A DNA stretch of 48,674 nt. It comes from Aequorivita sp. (GTDB taxonomy: Bacteria; Bacteroidota; Bacteroidia; Flavobacteriales; Flavobacteriaceae). This document shows positions 1 to 8,931 of the stretch, piece after piece (position 1 is the stretch's first letter; each line of letters starts with the position of its first letter). The translations under genes were made by a program, and so were the position numbers. The DNA is taken from assembly GCA_002715485.1 (NCBI GenBank), contig PAZL01000056.1:1-48674 (forward strand), given 5' to 3'. Under the pieces are notes generated by a model. The model searched no databases. It had not been told where the DNA came from and saw only the letters and a list, made by a program, of their open reading frames with translations.

Positions 1-99
1 AAAACGGTGACAAATAGTGTCTGGCGTATAATCCAGCCACTCGATAATGTCAATAAACTCATTGCTTAGTTTCTCTTTAATTGTGTCGAAAATGCCCAT
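1..99 (-). CDS. SPFH-domain protein, N-terminal 33 codons only
   Basis: An open frame begins with ATG at 97-99 and runs off the left edge of the window, so only the first 33 residues are visible. They start MGIFDTIKEKLSNEF and continue with an acidic IIEWLD stretch and TPDT. This matches the opening of the SPFH-domain 'virion core protein' family (YdjI-like), whose members begin MGxFD...FIDVIEW. SPFH proteins form membrane-associated oligomers; the role here is unknown. The product name rests on this N-terminal resemblance alone. Confidence 0.6.
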   Translation of the reverse strand, partial: MGIFDTIKEKLSNEFIDIIEWLDYTPDTICHRF

Positions 100-118
100 T
101 TTTTATTTTTTTGGTTAT

Positions 119-1126
119 TTAATTTTTAATGAATTTTTGAATGCTTTTGTTCCTTTCGGAAGTTTTAATCTCAATAAAATACATTCCAGCTTTCAATTGT
201 GAAACGTCAATTTCTTTGGAAACATTATCCAAAGATTGAATCAATTTTCCTTGAATTGAATAAATTTGAAGTGACTCTATTTTTGAGGAATTCGTACTAA
301 AATATAATTTATCTGAAGTTGGATTTGGATAAACTGAAATTTTTGAAAATTCATTTTCCTGTGTTGACAAAACTGTTACTTCACAATCTTCAGTTACCTG
401 AATATTCCATCCTTTACTTAATGTACAACCCGCTGGGCAATCACCTGCAAATAACCAAAAAGTATAAATATTTCCATCAATACGAATGTCACAGGCTTCA
501 ACGGGTTGGTTTGGCTCTAATTCATAAGGAACCCCTGAATAATTGAATCTTTCTTCTATTGGGATTTCTGTTTCGGAATGATGTATTTCGTCAATAGAAT
601 CAAAATCGTCCACCAATGCATTCACATTCAAAATGTCGAAGGATGTTTCAATCCAAAAAGCCGTGTAGCCGGCACCGTTCAATACTATAAAATAATCAAT
701 GTTAAATTGATAAGTTGCCATTAAATTATCCAAAGCTGGAACCCCAGAAATTCCAGTATTTTTAAAATCCTCGAGCCAAGGTGTATTATTATAAATTGCC
801 AATACCATCCGTTTGTAAGGAGTATTTGGAAAAATATATTCAGGGTTGGTGTGTATTTGAAATTCGTTGAAAAGGGAATCAATAATAGGATTACTATTTG
901 GATTTTCATAAATGGCCGAAAGCTTTTCCAAATAAGGTGTCAATCGAGTTTCATTAACAAAAGGGTTGTCAAAATCTGGATCGTTTGGGTTTTCCAAAAT
1001 ATCCCTAAGTAAGAGAAATTTGGCATCACTTTCATAATTATTTTGAATGAAAGGATTTATACTACACTGTGAATAACCTTGAAAGCCAATAAATAATAGG
1101 ACAATAATGAAGATAAATTTTTTCAT
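119..1126 (-). CDS. Secreted protein with T9SS type A C-terminal sorting domain
   Basis: 335 residues. An N-terminal signal peptide (MKKF, then a hydrophobic run, cleaved near GYSQ) sends it across the inner membrane. The last ~75 residues (about 262-335) form the Por/T9SS sorting domain: a VYPNPTSDKLYF motif, then IYSIQGKLIQS and a terminal LKAGMYFIEI block ending in basic residues. Type IX cargo with this tail is exported through the outer membrane and usually cleaved or anchored. The middle ~240 residues contain three cysteines near 213-235 but no catalytic motif I recognise, so the function is unknown. It sits 19 bases from the SPFH gene on the same strand. Confidence 0.85.
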   Translation of the reverse strand: MKKFIFIIVLLFIGFQGYSQCSINPFIQNNYESDAKFLLLRDILENPNDPDFDNPFVNETRLTPYLEKLSAIYENPNSNPIIDSLFNEFQIHTNPEYIFPNTPYKRMVLAIYNNTPWLEDFKNTGISGVPALDNLMATYQFNIDYFIVLNGAGYTAFWIETSFDILNVNALVDDFDSIDEIHHSETEIPIEERFNYSGVPYELEPNQPVEACDIRIDGNIYTFWLFAGDCPAGCTLSKGWNIQVTEDCEVTVLSTQENEFSKISVYPNPTSDKLYFSTNSSKIESLQIYSIQGKLIQSLDNVSKEIDVSQLKAGMYFIEIKTSERNKSIQKFIKN

Positions 1127-1161
1127 AATTAAGAAATTTTGGCATTTCTAAAATACGAAAA

Positions 1162-2298
1162 TTAATTATAACTCACCTTCCGCAAAATTCGCAGCGATTC
1201 CTTTAAAAGTTGGTAGACATCTGTATCGTACTCCCTTAAAAATTCCTTGGCTTCCTGCAGTTTTTCCTTGGCATCCTCAAAATCGTTTAAATAGCAAATA
1301 AGATATGTGGAAGGAAGATTACGCAAATCCTTTTCTTCCGAAGCATTAAGCGGAATGTTCTTTTTCAGCTTTTCCAACACTGCATTGTTTGCATTATAAA
1401 TATGAAAAAGTGTTTTTTTGTTGAACTTCGGTGCTTCAAAAATCAATTTCGAATCCATATTGTACGAACCATTTTCTTTGAAATGAATTGTCACTTCTTC
1501 CAACGGATAATATTTAAATTGTTCGTTCAATCCCAAATGAACATATTCTACGGTTTTAAAATAATCATCATTATAAGTAATACTTATTTCATCCAAAGCT
1601 GAATAAAACAACCTAACCTGTTCGTTTATCAATTCGATATCGACACGGGAATAATAAGTTTTGTCTTTGAGTTTTTTTGGAGTTCCAGCCCAACAGACCA
1701 CAAATTGTTCCTTAAAAACCTTATAATGGCTTTCCAGATCCTTATGCCGATGGTTTATAAAATCCATCACACCGTCCAAAGTGAGTTCAATATTGTTTCT
1801 TGCAGCGTTTTCAATAGATTTTACAATTTCTGAATTCACGTCTTTTATCTCAATATCGAAATCTTTGGGCATTGAGATACTGCCATCCCGAAGAAAAATA
1901 GAGCCTCCCCAATATTTCCAAATGTTTTTGCGCAACGAAGTAATTTTCCCATTGGGGCGAATCGTTACCAAGCCTACTACTTTGTCTGATGGCAAATTTG
2001 GAAACGCCACGTTTTCATAAATAATAAGTGGCGCATTGGTAAGGTAAGCGTTTACGAGGTTTTGGATTTTACTGTCGTCAAAAAAATCAACACCTCTAAT
2101 TTCATTAGTTTCATCTTCAACGCCAATTACTATGAAGGAATTATTCGCTGGATTGCTATTGCTGAGCGCGCAAATATGTTTCAAAAATTTTGCCTTTCCT
2201 TCTTTGGTGCCAAGGTCTATTTTTCGCTTTTTATCATAAAAGCTGCTCTCGTCATTATGGGCGAGCAGGTTTTTGATTAAAAGACGTTTATTGATCAT
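1162..2298 (-). CDS. AlbA_2 / Schlafen-type ATP-binding protein
   Basis: 378 residues, cytosolic, no signal or membrane segment. The N-terminal ~150 residues resemble the AlbA_2 (Schlafen AAA_4) domain: E-x-FYDKKRKIDL, then a K-G-K-A-KFLKHICALSN helix, FIVIGVED, and a later GSIFLRDGSISMP strand. Such domains bind nucleic acid or nucleotide; the exact role of this stand-alone form is not established. The C-terminal ~220 residues are charged and helical without a motif I can name. Its ATG overlaps the stop of the SDR gene by ATGA, so the two are translationally coupled. A similar protein is, to my knowledge, common in Flavobacteriaceae, so a defence role is not implied. Confidence 0.75.
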   Translation of the reverse strand: MINKRLLIKNLLAHNDESSFYDKKRKIDLGTKEGKAKFLKHICALSNSNPANNSFIVIGVEDETNEIRGVDFFDDSKIQNLVNAYLTNAPLIIYENVAFPNLPSDKVVGLVTIRPNGKITSLRKNIWKYWGGSIFLRDGSISMPKDFDIEIKDVNSEIVKSIENAARNNIELTLDGVMDFINHRHKDLESHYKVFKEQFVVCWAGTPKKLKDKTYYSRVDIELINEQVRLFYSALDEISITYNDDYFKTVEYVHLGLNEQFKYYPLEEVTIHFKENGSYNMDSKLIFEAPKFNKKTLFHIYNANNAVLEKLKKNIPLNASEEKDLRNLPSTYLICYLNDFEDAKEKLQEAKEFLREYDTDVYQLLKESLRILRKVSYN

Positions 2299-3050
2299 GA
2301 TTTATTGACAATAGTAGAAGAAGCTTGATCCAAGCACATCACGGTCAAATCTGCAATGTTCACGTGTGGTGGACGGGTAACGGCAAACCAAATAATATCT
2401 GCAATATCTTCGGGTTTTAAAGGTGTGTAACCTTGGTAGACTTTTTCGGCTTTTTCAGAATCACCTTTAAATCGCACTTCGCTAAATTCCGTTTCAACCA
2501 ATCCAGGGTTTATGGCTCCCACTTTTATTCCTTTGCCGTTCAGGTCTAATCGCATTCCCTGGTTGAGAGCATCCACGGCATGTTTACTAGCACAATACAC
2601 ATTGCCCTTAGGATAAACTTCCTTTCCGGCAGTGCTTCCAATATTTATAATATGCCCGCTTTTACGTTCCATCATTTTTGGAAGAATTGCTTTGCTAACA
2701 TATAGCAAACCTTTCACGTTTATGTCCAGCATCGCATCCCAATCCTCAGTGCTACCTTCATCGATAGTGTCCATTCCGTGTGCGTTACCGGCATTGTTTA
2801 TTAAAATGTCAATTTCTGAAAAATGCTCAGGAAGTGAGTCGATTGCTGAAAAAACTGCTTCTTTATTGCGAACATCAAAACGCAATGTATGAACTTCGGT
2901 TAACACTGAAAGTTCTTCCGACAGCCTTTTCAATCTATCTTCCCTTCTTCCGCAAAGGATTAATCTCATTCCATTTTTTGCAAACAATTTTGCCGTAGCC
3001 ATCCCAATTCCAGAAGTTGCCCCTGTAATAAATGCTGTTTTGTTTTTCAT
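2295..3050 (-). CDS. SDR-family NAD(P)-dependent oxidoreductase (YdfG-like)
   Basis: 251 residues, the usual length of a classical short-chain dehydrogenase. Visible are the Rossmann glycine motif TGATSGIG (9-16), NNAG (85-88), and the catalytic set S139, Y152 and K156 in YCASK. CGRR after the second strand suggests NADP(H) preference, as in the YdfG / 3-hydroxy acid dehydrogenase group. The substrate cannot be read from the sequence. It is the first gene of a two-gene unit with the AlbA_2 gene (4-base overlap). It is divergent from the moxR-bat operon across a 209-base gap. Confidence 0.9.
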   Translation of the reverse strand: MKNKTAFITGATSGIGMATAKLFAKNGMRLILCGRREDRLKRLSEELSVLTEVHTLRFDVRNKEAVFSAIDSLPEHFSEIDILINNAGNAHGMDTIDEGSTEDWDAMLDINVKGLLYVSKAILPKMMERKSGHIINIGSTAGKEVYPKGNVYCASKHAVDALNQGMRLDLNGKGIKVGAINPGLVETEFSEVRFKGDSEKAEKVYQGYTPLKPEDIADIIWFAVTRPPHVNIADLTVMCLDQASSTIVNKS

Positions 3051-3259
3051 ATTATATTTTTTCTTAAAAGTACTATTTCTAAAATATTTAAATGTTTCAT
3101 TTTCCTGAATATTGAAAACTAAAAAGATACCAACAAGGGTAAAGAAAGTTTAAGTTTTTCGGTTTTTTAATTTAACCAATTATTAACAGGAACTTTATCA
3201 ATAAATTTTCAATTTGCACCGTCTTTTCATAAAGGCATTAAATTGAATCTAAATACGGT

Positions 3260-4264
3260 ATGGAAAATACAAATTCGACCTTTGACATTGGGGCATTAAA
3301 CGAAAAAATTGAAAGGGAAAGTGCTTTTGTAGATGTACTTTCTATGGAAATGAATAAAGTAATTGTAGGCCAAAAACATATGGTTGAGCGGCTTATGATT
3401 GGACTTTTGGGCCAAGGACACATTCTTTTAGAAGGTGTTCCCGGACTGGCAAAAACCCTTGCAATCAATACACTTGCAAAAGCAGTTCACGGTACTTTTA
3501 GCCGGATACAGTTTACGCCAGATTTGCTTCCCGCAGATGTAGTGGGAACACTTATTTACAATATGAAAGTAAACGATTTCAGTATTAAAAAAGGACCAAT
3601 TTTTGCCAACTTTGTCCTTGCTGATGAGATTAACCGTGCTCCCGCAAAAGTACAATCCGCACTTTTAGAGGCAATGCAGGAAAAACAGGTTACCATTGGC
3701 GAAACTACTTTTACCCTTGATAAACCCTTCTTGGTAATGGCAACCCAAAACCCGATTGAACAGGAAGGAACCTACCCATTGCCAGAAGCACAGGTTGACC
3801 GTTTTATGCTGAAAACGGTAATTAAATATCCACAGATTGCCGAAGAGCAACTTATTATTCGGCAAAATTTAAAAGGCGCTTACGAACAAATTAATCCAGT
3901 AGCCACCATAGATCAAATACTAAGGGCTCAATCTGCTGTTCGTGAGGTGTATATGGATGAAAAAATTGAAAAATATATCCTCGATATCATTTTTGCCACA
4001 AGAACTCCTGAGAATTTTGGCCTTGCCGATTTAAAACCACTTATCAACTTTGGTGCCTCCCCACGTGGAAGTATCAATCTTGCCATTGCCGCTAAATGTT
4101 ACGCTTTTATACGTCGCCGTGGTTATGTAGTGCCCGAAGATGTTCGCGCTGTAGTGCACGACGTACTTCGCCACAGAATAGGCATTACCTATGAAGCGGA
4201 AGCGGAAAATATTACTTCGGAAGAAATTATTAACAAGATTGTCAATGTAATTGAAGTACCGTAA
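3260..4264 (+). CDS. moxR: MoxR-family AAA+ ATPase
   Basis: 334 residues. Motifs are in the expected order: Walker A GVPGLAKT (59-66), Walker B FVLADEIN (118-125), sensor 1 ATQNP (161-165) and arginine finger PEAQVDRF (175-182). MoxR ATPases are chaperone-like enzymes that act with VWA-domain partners, and this gene is followed by DUF58 and two VWA genes, the standard Bat arrangement. It is the first gene of a long plus-strand operon. In the leader, 3209-3216 reads TCAATTTG, one mismatch from TAnnTTTG, without a clear -33 box, so the promoter is uncertain. Confidence 0.95.
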   Translation: MENTNSTFDIGALNEKIERESAFVDVLSMEMNKVIVGQKHMVERLMIGLLGQGHILLEGVPGLAKTLAINTLAKAVHGTFSRIQFTPDLLPADVVGTLIYNMKVNDFSIKKGPIFANFVLADEINRAPAKVQSALLEAMQEKQVTIGETTFTLDKPFLVMATQNPIEQEGTYPLPEAQVDRFMLKTVIKYPQIAEEQLIIRQNLKGAYEQINPVATIDQILRAQSAVREVYMDEKIEKYILDIIFATRTPENFGLADLKPLINFGASPRGSINLAIAAKCYAFIRRRGYVVPEDVRAVVHDVLRHRIGITYEAEAENITSEEIINKIVNVIEVP

Positions 4265-4279
4265 AAAAGTATGCAGTCG

Positions 4280-4333
4280 TAGTATTCGATTTACAGTTTT
4301 AAAATTTTACTGAATACTAATCACTGAAAACTG
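4280..4333 (+). repeat. Interleaved inverted and ACTGAAAACTG-type short repeats
   Basis: The 81-base gap between moxR and the DUF58 gene holds two interleaved inverted repeats: TAGTATTC (4280-4287) with GAATACTA (4312-4319), and CAGTTTT (4294-4300) with AAAACTG (4327-4333). The right half also reads as degenerate direct units, ACTGAATACT, ACTGAAAACTG and GACTACTGG. All other gaps in the Bat operon are a few bases, so this is the only place for internal RNA structure or processing. No T-tract follows, so it is not a clear terminator. Confidence 0.45.
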
Positions 4334-4345
4334 ACTACTGGAACA

Positions 4346-5209
4346 ATGGATACAAAGGAACTTCTTAAAAAAGTACGTAAAATCGAGATTAAAACACGTC
4401 GGTTAAGCGATCATGTGTTTGGTGGAGAGTATCACAGTACTTTTAAAGGTCGTGGGATGACTTTCAGCGAGGTACGCCAATACCAGTTTGGTGATGACGT
4501 TCGAAATATCGATTGGAACGTTACCGCCCGTTACAACGAGCCTTTTGTAAAAGTTTTTGAGGAAGAGCGCGAGCTTACGCTAATGTTGATGGTAGACATT
4601 AGCGGTTCCGAATTTTTTGGAACACAGGAACAATTCAAAAACGAAGTCGTTACTGAAATAGCCGCGACACTAGCTTTTTCTGCAATGCAGAACAACGACA
4701 AAACGGGACTCATTCTTTTTTCAGATGAAATTGAACTTTATATTCCGCCGAAAAAAGGAAAATCGCATGTGCTTCGAATTATTCGTGAATTGATTGAGTT
4801 CAAACCAAAAAGTAACAAGACCGATATAGCAAATGCACTGAAGTTTTTAAGCAGTGTAATGAAGAAGAAAGCAATTGTTTTTGTGCTTTCAGATTTTATT
4901 GCGGATGATTACCGAGACACTTTAAAAATTGCCGCAAAAAAACATGATGTTACAGGTATCAGAATATACGACAAAGCCGAAGAGAATATTCCAAACCTTG
5001 GAATGGTGCAGATGCAAGACCAAGAAACGGGGGAACTTTTATTGGTGAACACAGGCTCTAAAAGCGTTCGCAATCAATATTACGGTTATCACCGCGAACG
5101 TGTGGGATATTTTACCGATTCGTTTACAAAAAGTGGCGCAGGCGCTATAAGCACAAGGGTTGACGAAAGTTACGTGAAAAAATTATTAGGATATTTTAAG
5201 AGACGTTAG
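4346..5209 (+). CDS. DUF58 protein with VWA-like fold
   Basis: 287 residues, cytosolic. The DUF58 signature is clear at residues ~34-62: KGRGMTF, a VRQY..GDD block and IDWN.TAR. A VWA-type metal site is visible as DISGS (84-88), with a later LSDF strand. DUF58 proteins regularly follow moxR and precede batA in Bacteroidota and are thought to work with the ATPase. Here the gene lies 81 bases after moxR and 7 bases before the next gene. Confidence 0.92.
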   Translation: MDTKELLKKVRKIEIKTRRLSDHVFGGEYHSTFKGRGMTFSEVRQYQFGDDVRNIDWNVTARYNEPFVKVFEEERELTLMLMVDISGSEFFGTQEQFKNEVVTEIAATLAFSAMQNNDKTGLILFSDEIELYIPPKKGKSHVLRIIRELIEFKPKSNKTDIANALKFLSSVMKKKAIVFVLSDFIADDYRDTLKIAAKKHDVTGIRIYDKAEENIPNLGMVQMQDQETGELLLVNTGSKSVRNQYYGYHRERVGYFTDSFTKSGAGAISTRVDESYVKKLLGYFKRR

Positions 5210-5216
5210 GTTTGAA

Positions 5217-6884
5217 ATGTTAGATATTAGAAAAAATAGTAATTGCAAAAAGCGAAATTTAAAATTTCAAGGGAACAGCTATTTTCTTTTTTCTCTTTTC
5301 TTTTTTCTTTTTACCTTTTTATCCCATGCCCAAGTAACCTCATCCATCGATTCCACAAAAATTAAGATTGGCGAAGAAATTCTTTATACAATTAATGTAC
5401 AAGCAGACTCGACCGATGTTGTAGTTTTTCCGGAAGAGCAGACGTTTGCGCCTTTGGAAATGATTGAATCCTATAAAACGGATACCACTTTTGAAGCTTC
5501 AAAACTACGTCTCATAAAAAAATACGGCTTAACACAGTTTGATAGCGGCCACTATACCATTCCACCGCAGCGTATCTTCATAAACAACAAACCTTTTTTG
5601 ACTGATTCCTTAAAGGTCGAAGTGGCTGACGTTCCCGTTGACACGACCAAACAGAAGATGTTCGACATAAAACCAGCTGTAGAAGTAAAAAGTCCACCGT
5701 TTGATTGGCTGTTGCTTCTGTATTGGTTGGTTCCTATTTTACTAATTGTTGGAATTGCCATATATCTCTTCAGAAGAAAAAAACGGAAAGACGCCGCAGA
5801 AAAGCAATTGCCCCCCTATGAAGAAGCAATCGTAGCATTAAAGACTTTAGATAACAGTCAGCTCTTAAAGGAAAATAAAAGCAAGGAATATTACAGTAGT
5901 CTGACCGAAATTGTAAAACGCTATTTGGATCGCGAAGTGGATGAGGCGGCTTTGGAAAGTACGAGTGATGAACTTATCACGCGTTTAATGATGCACAAAG
6001 ATGCGGGGAGTTTTGATTTCGATTTAGAGACAATCCGCAAGCTGGATGCAATTTTCAAACGTGCCGATTTGGTAAAATTTGCCAAAATGAACCAAGAGTC
6101 CGGTCAAGCCGAAGTTGATAGAAAAACCATTGAAGAAATCATCAACGAAACCCACGAAGCCGTTCCTGAGCCTACCGAGGAAGAACTTTTGGCCAATCAG
6201 GAATATCTTGAAAAACTTAAGAGAAAACGCCAGCGCAGAAAGTGGATTTTGGGAATATCGAGCGTGCTTGCGGCGGTTGTTTTGGCAGGGGTTATTTACG
6301 GAGCCGTTACAGGTTTCGACAATTTAAAAGACAAGGTTTTAGGGAATGAACTCCGCGAACTCGCCGAAGGCAGATGGATAAAAAGTGAATATGGAAATCC
6401 AGCAGTAATTTTGGAAACCCCCGAAGTACTCGTCCGTTCGGAAGCTCCTGTAACAAATGCAGATAAAAGTGCTGTAATGGCAAAGGATTTCTTTACCTAT
6501 GGCGAAATGAACTCTCCACTTTACATAATGGTTTCAACTACCCAATTCAGCCAAAAACAGGATATTGCCTTGGAAACTGCGCTAGATGCTGTTTTGGATG
6601 ACTTGGAACAAAGTGGCGCGAAAAATATGATTGTAAAACGCGACGATTTTGAAACCGATAAAGGAATAAAAGGTTTGAAAGCTTATGGCGAATTCAACTT
6701 GCAGGTTTCAGACAATAAAGTGCTAAAGCAGAAAAGCACTTATGAGCTAATGCTTTTTGCGCAGCAAAATGGTTTACAGGAAGTTTTGATTGTCTATCAA
6801 AATGATGGTAAATACGCAGAAGAGATAAAAAAACGAATGGAAGCTTCCATAGAGCTTGAAATTTCAGAGAATGATGGGCAGTAA
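5217..6884 (+). CDS. Bat-operon two-TM protein with BatD-like N-terminus and DUF4381-like middle
   Basis: 555 residues. A leader with a strong hydrophobic core at ~22-38 ends in SHAQ, a likely signal peptidase site. A periplasmic beta-rich region (~40-160, with repeated I..GEEI..TI and VVVFP elements) resembles the start of BatD-type proteins. TM1 is at ~163-185 followed by RRKKRK. A helical cytosolic region (~187-342) resembles DUF4381. TM2 is at 343-365, and a ~190-residue C-terminal domain I do not recognise follows. It lies 7 bases after DUF58, and its last codons overlap batA. It probably belongs to the Bat membrane complex; the precise role is unknown. The 5217 start gives an unusually long n-region, and no other ATG precedes the hydrophobic core. 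Confidence 0.8.
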   Translation: MLDIRKNSNCKKRNLKFQGNSYFLFSLFFFLFTFLSHAQVTSSIDSTKIKIGEEILYTINVQADSTDVVVFPEEQTFAPLEMIESYKTDTTFEASKLRLIKKYGLTQFDSGHYTIPPQRIFINNKPFLTDSLKVEVADVPVDTTKQKMFDIKPAVEVKSPPFDWLLLLYWLVPILLIVGIAIYLFRRKKRKDAAEKQLPPYEEAIVALKTLDNSQLLKENKSKEYYSSLTEIVKRYLDREVDEAALESTSDELITRLMMHKDAGSFDFDLETIRKLDAIFKRADLVKFAKMNQESGQAEVDRKTIEEIINETHEAVPEPTEEELLANQEYLEKLKRKRQRRKWILGISSVLAAVVLAGVIYGAVTGFDNLKDKVLGNELRELAEGRWIKSEYGNPAVILETPEVLVRSEAPVTNADKSAVMAKDFFTYGEMNSPLYIMVSTTQFSQKQDIALETALDAVLDDLEQSGAKNMIVKRDDFETDKGIKGLKAYGEFNLQVSDNKVLKQKSTYELMLFAQQNGLQEVLIVYQNDGKYAEEIKKRMEASIELEISENDGQ

Positions 6885-7878
6885 TTTCGAATTTGTGAAT
6901 CCGCAGTTTTTCTGGTTGTTCCTTATACTTCCAGTGCTCGTGCTATGGTATTTATGGAAACGGAAACAGCAAACGGCTTCCCTGAAAATATCAAGTGTCC
7001 GCGGTTTCAAATCTGGGAAAAATTGGTTGGCGCGGTTAAAGCCTTTGCTTTTTGCACTTCGCCTTTTAGCCCTTTCTGCATTGATTGTGGCATTGGCAAG
7101 ACCACGCACCGTTGATGAATCTACAAAAACAAAAACTACCCGCGGGATTGACATCGTGATGGCAATAGACGTTTCGGCAAGTATGCTGGCACGCGATTTA
7201 AAGCCAAATCGCCTAGAAGCATTGAAAACAGTAGCTGCGCGTTTCATCAATGGTCGCCCAAATGACAGAATTGGATTGGTAGAATATGCTGGTGAGAGTT
7301 ACACACGTACCCCTTTAACAAGCGATAAAACCATTGTGCTTTCTTCCTTAAAAAACATAACCTACAATACAACTATTGAAGGCGGAACCGCAATTGGTTC
7401 CGGCCTGGCAACAGCAGTAAACCGTTTAAAGGAAAGCCGCGCAAAAAGCAAAGTGATTATTTTGCTGACAGACGGCGTAAACAATTCAGGTTTTATTGAT
7501 CCAAAAATTGCAAGTGAACTTGCTGTGGAATTCGGAATAAAAGTCTATACAATCGGTTTGGGAAGTAACGGCATGGCGATGTCGCCTATTGGAATACGCC
7601 CCGACGGCGGTTTTCAATACGGAAATGTGCAGGTTGAAATTGACGAAGCCCTACTGAAAGAAATCGCAAACAAAACTGGAGGACAATATTTCCGGGCAAC
7701 CAGCACTACCAAACTAGAGCAGATTTACGAAGAAATCAACAAACTTGAAAAAACTGATATCGAAGAATTCAAATATACTAATTATGACGAAATGTTCCGC
7801 CCCTGGGCCATTTTCGCATTGATTTTGATTGGGTTCGAGTTTTTATTGCGAACAACAATATTTAAAGGATTTTTATAA
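6871..7878 (+). CDS. batA: BatA, VWA-domain inner-membrane protein
   Basis: 335 residues from ATG 6871; ATG 6874 is equally possible, and an upstream in-frame TTG at 6856 seems less likely. Two N-terminal membrane segments (~11-28 and 58-77) and one near the C-terminus (~311-327) flank a VWA domain. The MIDAS metal site is complete: D100-x-S-x-S104, T173 and D201 in LLTDG. Family knowledge: BatA is part of the aerotolerance (Bat) operon first described in Bacteroides fragilis. The start overlaps the stop of the preceding gene (TAA 6882-6884), implying coupled translation. Confidence 0.93.
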   Translation: MMGSNFEFVNPQFFWLFLILPVLVLWYLWKRKQQTASLKISSVRGFKSGKNWLARLKPLLFALRLLALSALIVALARPRTVDESTKTKTTRGIDIVMAIDVSASMLARDLKPNRLEALKTVAARFINGRPNDRIGLVEYAGESYTRTPLTSDKTIVLSSLKNITYNTTIEGGTAIGSGLATAVNRLKESRAKSKVIILLTDGVNNSGFIDPKIASELAVEFGIKVYTIGLGSNGMAMSPIGIRPDGGFQYGNVQVEIDEALLKEIANKTGGQYFRATSTTKLEQIYEEINKLEKTDIEEFKYTNYDEMFRPWAIFALILIGFEFLLRTTIFKGFL

Positions 7879-7880
7879 AA

Positions 7881-8930
7881 ATGGATCAAATAGTTTTAGA
7901 TCAACCTGTTTACTTCTATGTACTTTTTGCCATTCCGGCAATAGTGGTTGTTTTTCTATTGCTTATGGTTTGGAAAAAAACCGTTCAAAAAAGGTTTGTT
8001 GATAAGGAACTTTTAAAAAAACTGAGTCCCAATCGTTCGCTATTCAAATCTGTTTTAAAAGTTTTGGTACTCTGTTTGGCTATTGCCTGTTTAAGTCTTG
8101 CATTGGTAAACCCTAAAATTGGCACCAAGCTGGAAACCGTGAAGCGCGAAGGCGTGGATATTGTTTTTGCACTGGACGTTTCAAAAAGTATGTTGGCTGA
8201 AGATATTGCGCCAAACCGTTTGGAAAAAGCAAAGCAGCTCATTACCCAAATAATCAACGGTCTTGCAGGAGATAGAATCGGTATAATTGGTTACGCTGGA
8301 AGTGCTTTCCCACAGGTGCCAATTACATCAGATTTTTCTTCAGCAAAGCTATTTTTAAGCGGCATGAATACCGACATGGTTTCTTCACAAGGCACCGCAA
8401 TTACACAAGCCATCGAAATGGCACAAACATTTTATGATGATGAAGAGCAGACCAATCGCGTGTTGTTTATCATTTCAGATGGAGAGGATCATGAAGGCAA
8501 TGTTTCAACAATTGCCGAAGAAGCTGCCGAAAAAGGCATCCGTATTTTCACCATAGGCGTGGGAACATTGGAAGGTGGTCCAATTCCTATTAAAGAAAAT
8601 GGAGTGCTACAATATTACAAACGCGATCAAAATAACGAGCAGGTTATCACCCGTTTAGGTGAAGAAACTCTTAAAGAAATTGCTAAAACCGCTAATGGTG
8701 AGTATATTGACGGCTCAAATACCAAAGTGGTCGTGGACCAAGTAAAAGCCATTTTAAACGGAATGGACAAAAAGGAATTTGAAGCCAAACAATTTACCGA
8801 TTTTAAGGACCAGTTCCAGTGGTTTTTAGCCGGGGCATTATTTTTGCTGGTTTTAGATGTGTTCCTTTTGGAACGCCAAACAGCCTGGCTTAAAAAGTTG
8901 AATTTGTTTAATGAAAAGGAAAAGCAATAA
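7881..8930 (+). CDS. batB: BatB, VWA-domain inner-membrane protein
   Basis: 349 residues. The layout is as in BatA: membrane segments at ~11-30 and ~56-76, a VWA domain with full MIDAS (D99-x-S-x-S103, T172, D200 in ISDGED), and a C-terminal membrane segment around FLAGALFLLVLDVFLL. It starts 2 bases after the batA stop. Having two VWA paralogues side by side is the family norm and suggests a hetero-oligomer in the membrane. Both sets of metal ligands are intact, so neither copy looks degenerate. Confidence 0.93.
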   Translation: MDQIVLDQPVYFYVLFAIPAIVVVFLLLMVWKKTVQKRFVDKELLKKLSPNRSLFKSVLKVLVLCLAIACLSLALVNPKIGTKLETVKREGVDIVFALDVSKSMLAEDIAPNRLEKAKQLITQIINGLAGDRIGIIGYAGSAFPQVPITSDFSSAKLFLSGMNTDMVSSQGTAITQAIEMAQTFYDDEEQTNRVLFIISDGEDHEGNVSTIAEEAAEKGIRIFTIGVGTLEGGPIPIKENGVLQYYKRDQNNEQVITRLGEETLKEIAKTANGEYIDGSNTKVVVDQVKAILNGMDKKEFEAKQFTDFKDQFQWFLAGALFLLVLDVFLLERQTAWLKKLNLFNEKEKQ

Positions 8931-8931
8931 A

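Noticed and set aside
1162-3050. AlbA_2/Schlafen gene plus SDR as a defence system
   Set aside because: AlbA_2 domains occur in some defence loci, but here the neighbours are housekeeping, there are no nucleases or toxins, and a similar gene seems common in the family.
3209-3216. TCAATTTG as promoter of the moxR-bat operon
   Set aside because: One mismatch to the -7 consensus and no -33 TTG; kept as a remark in the moxR entry only.
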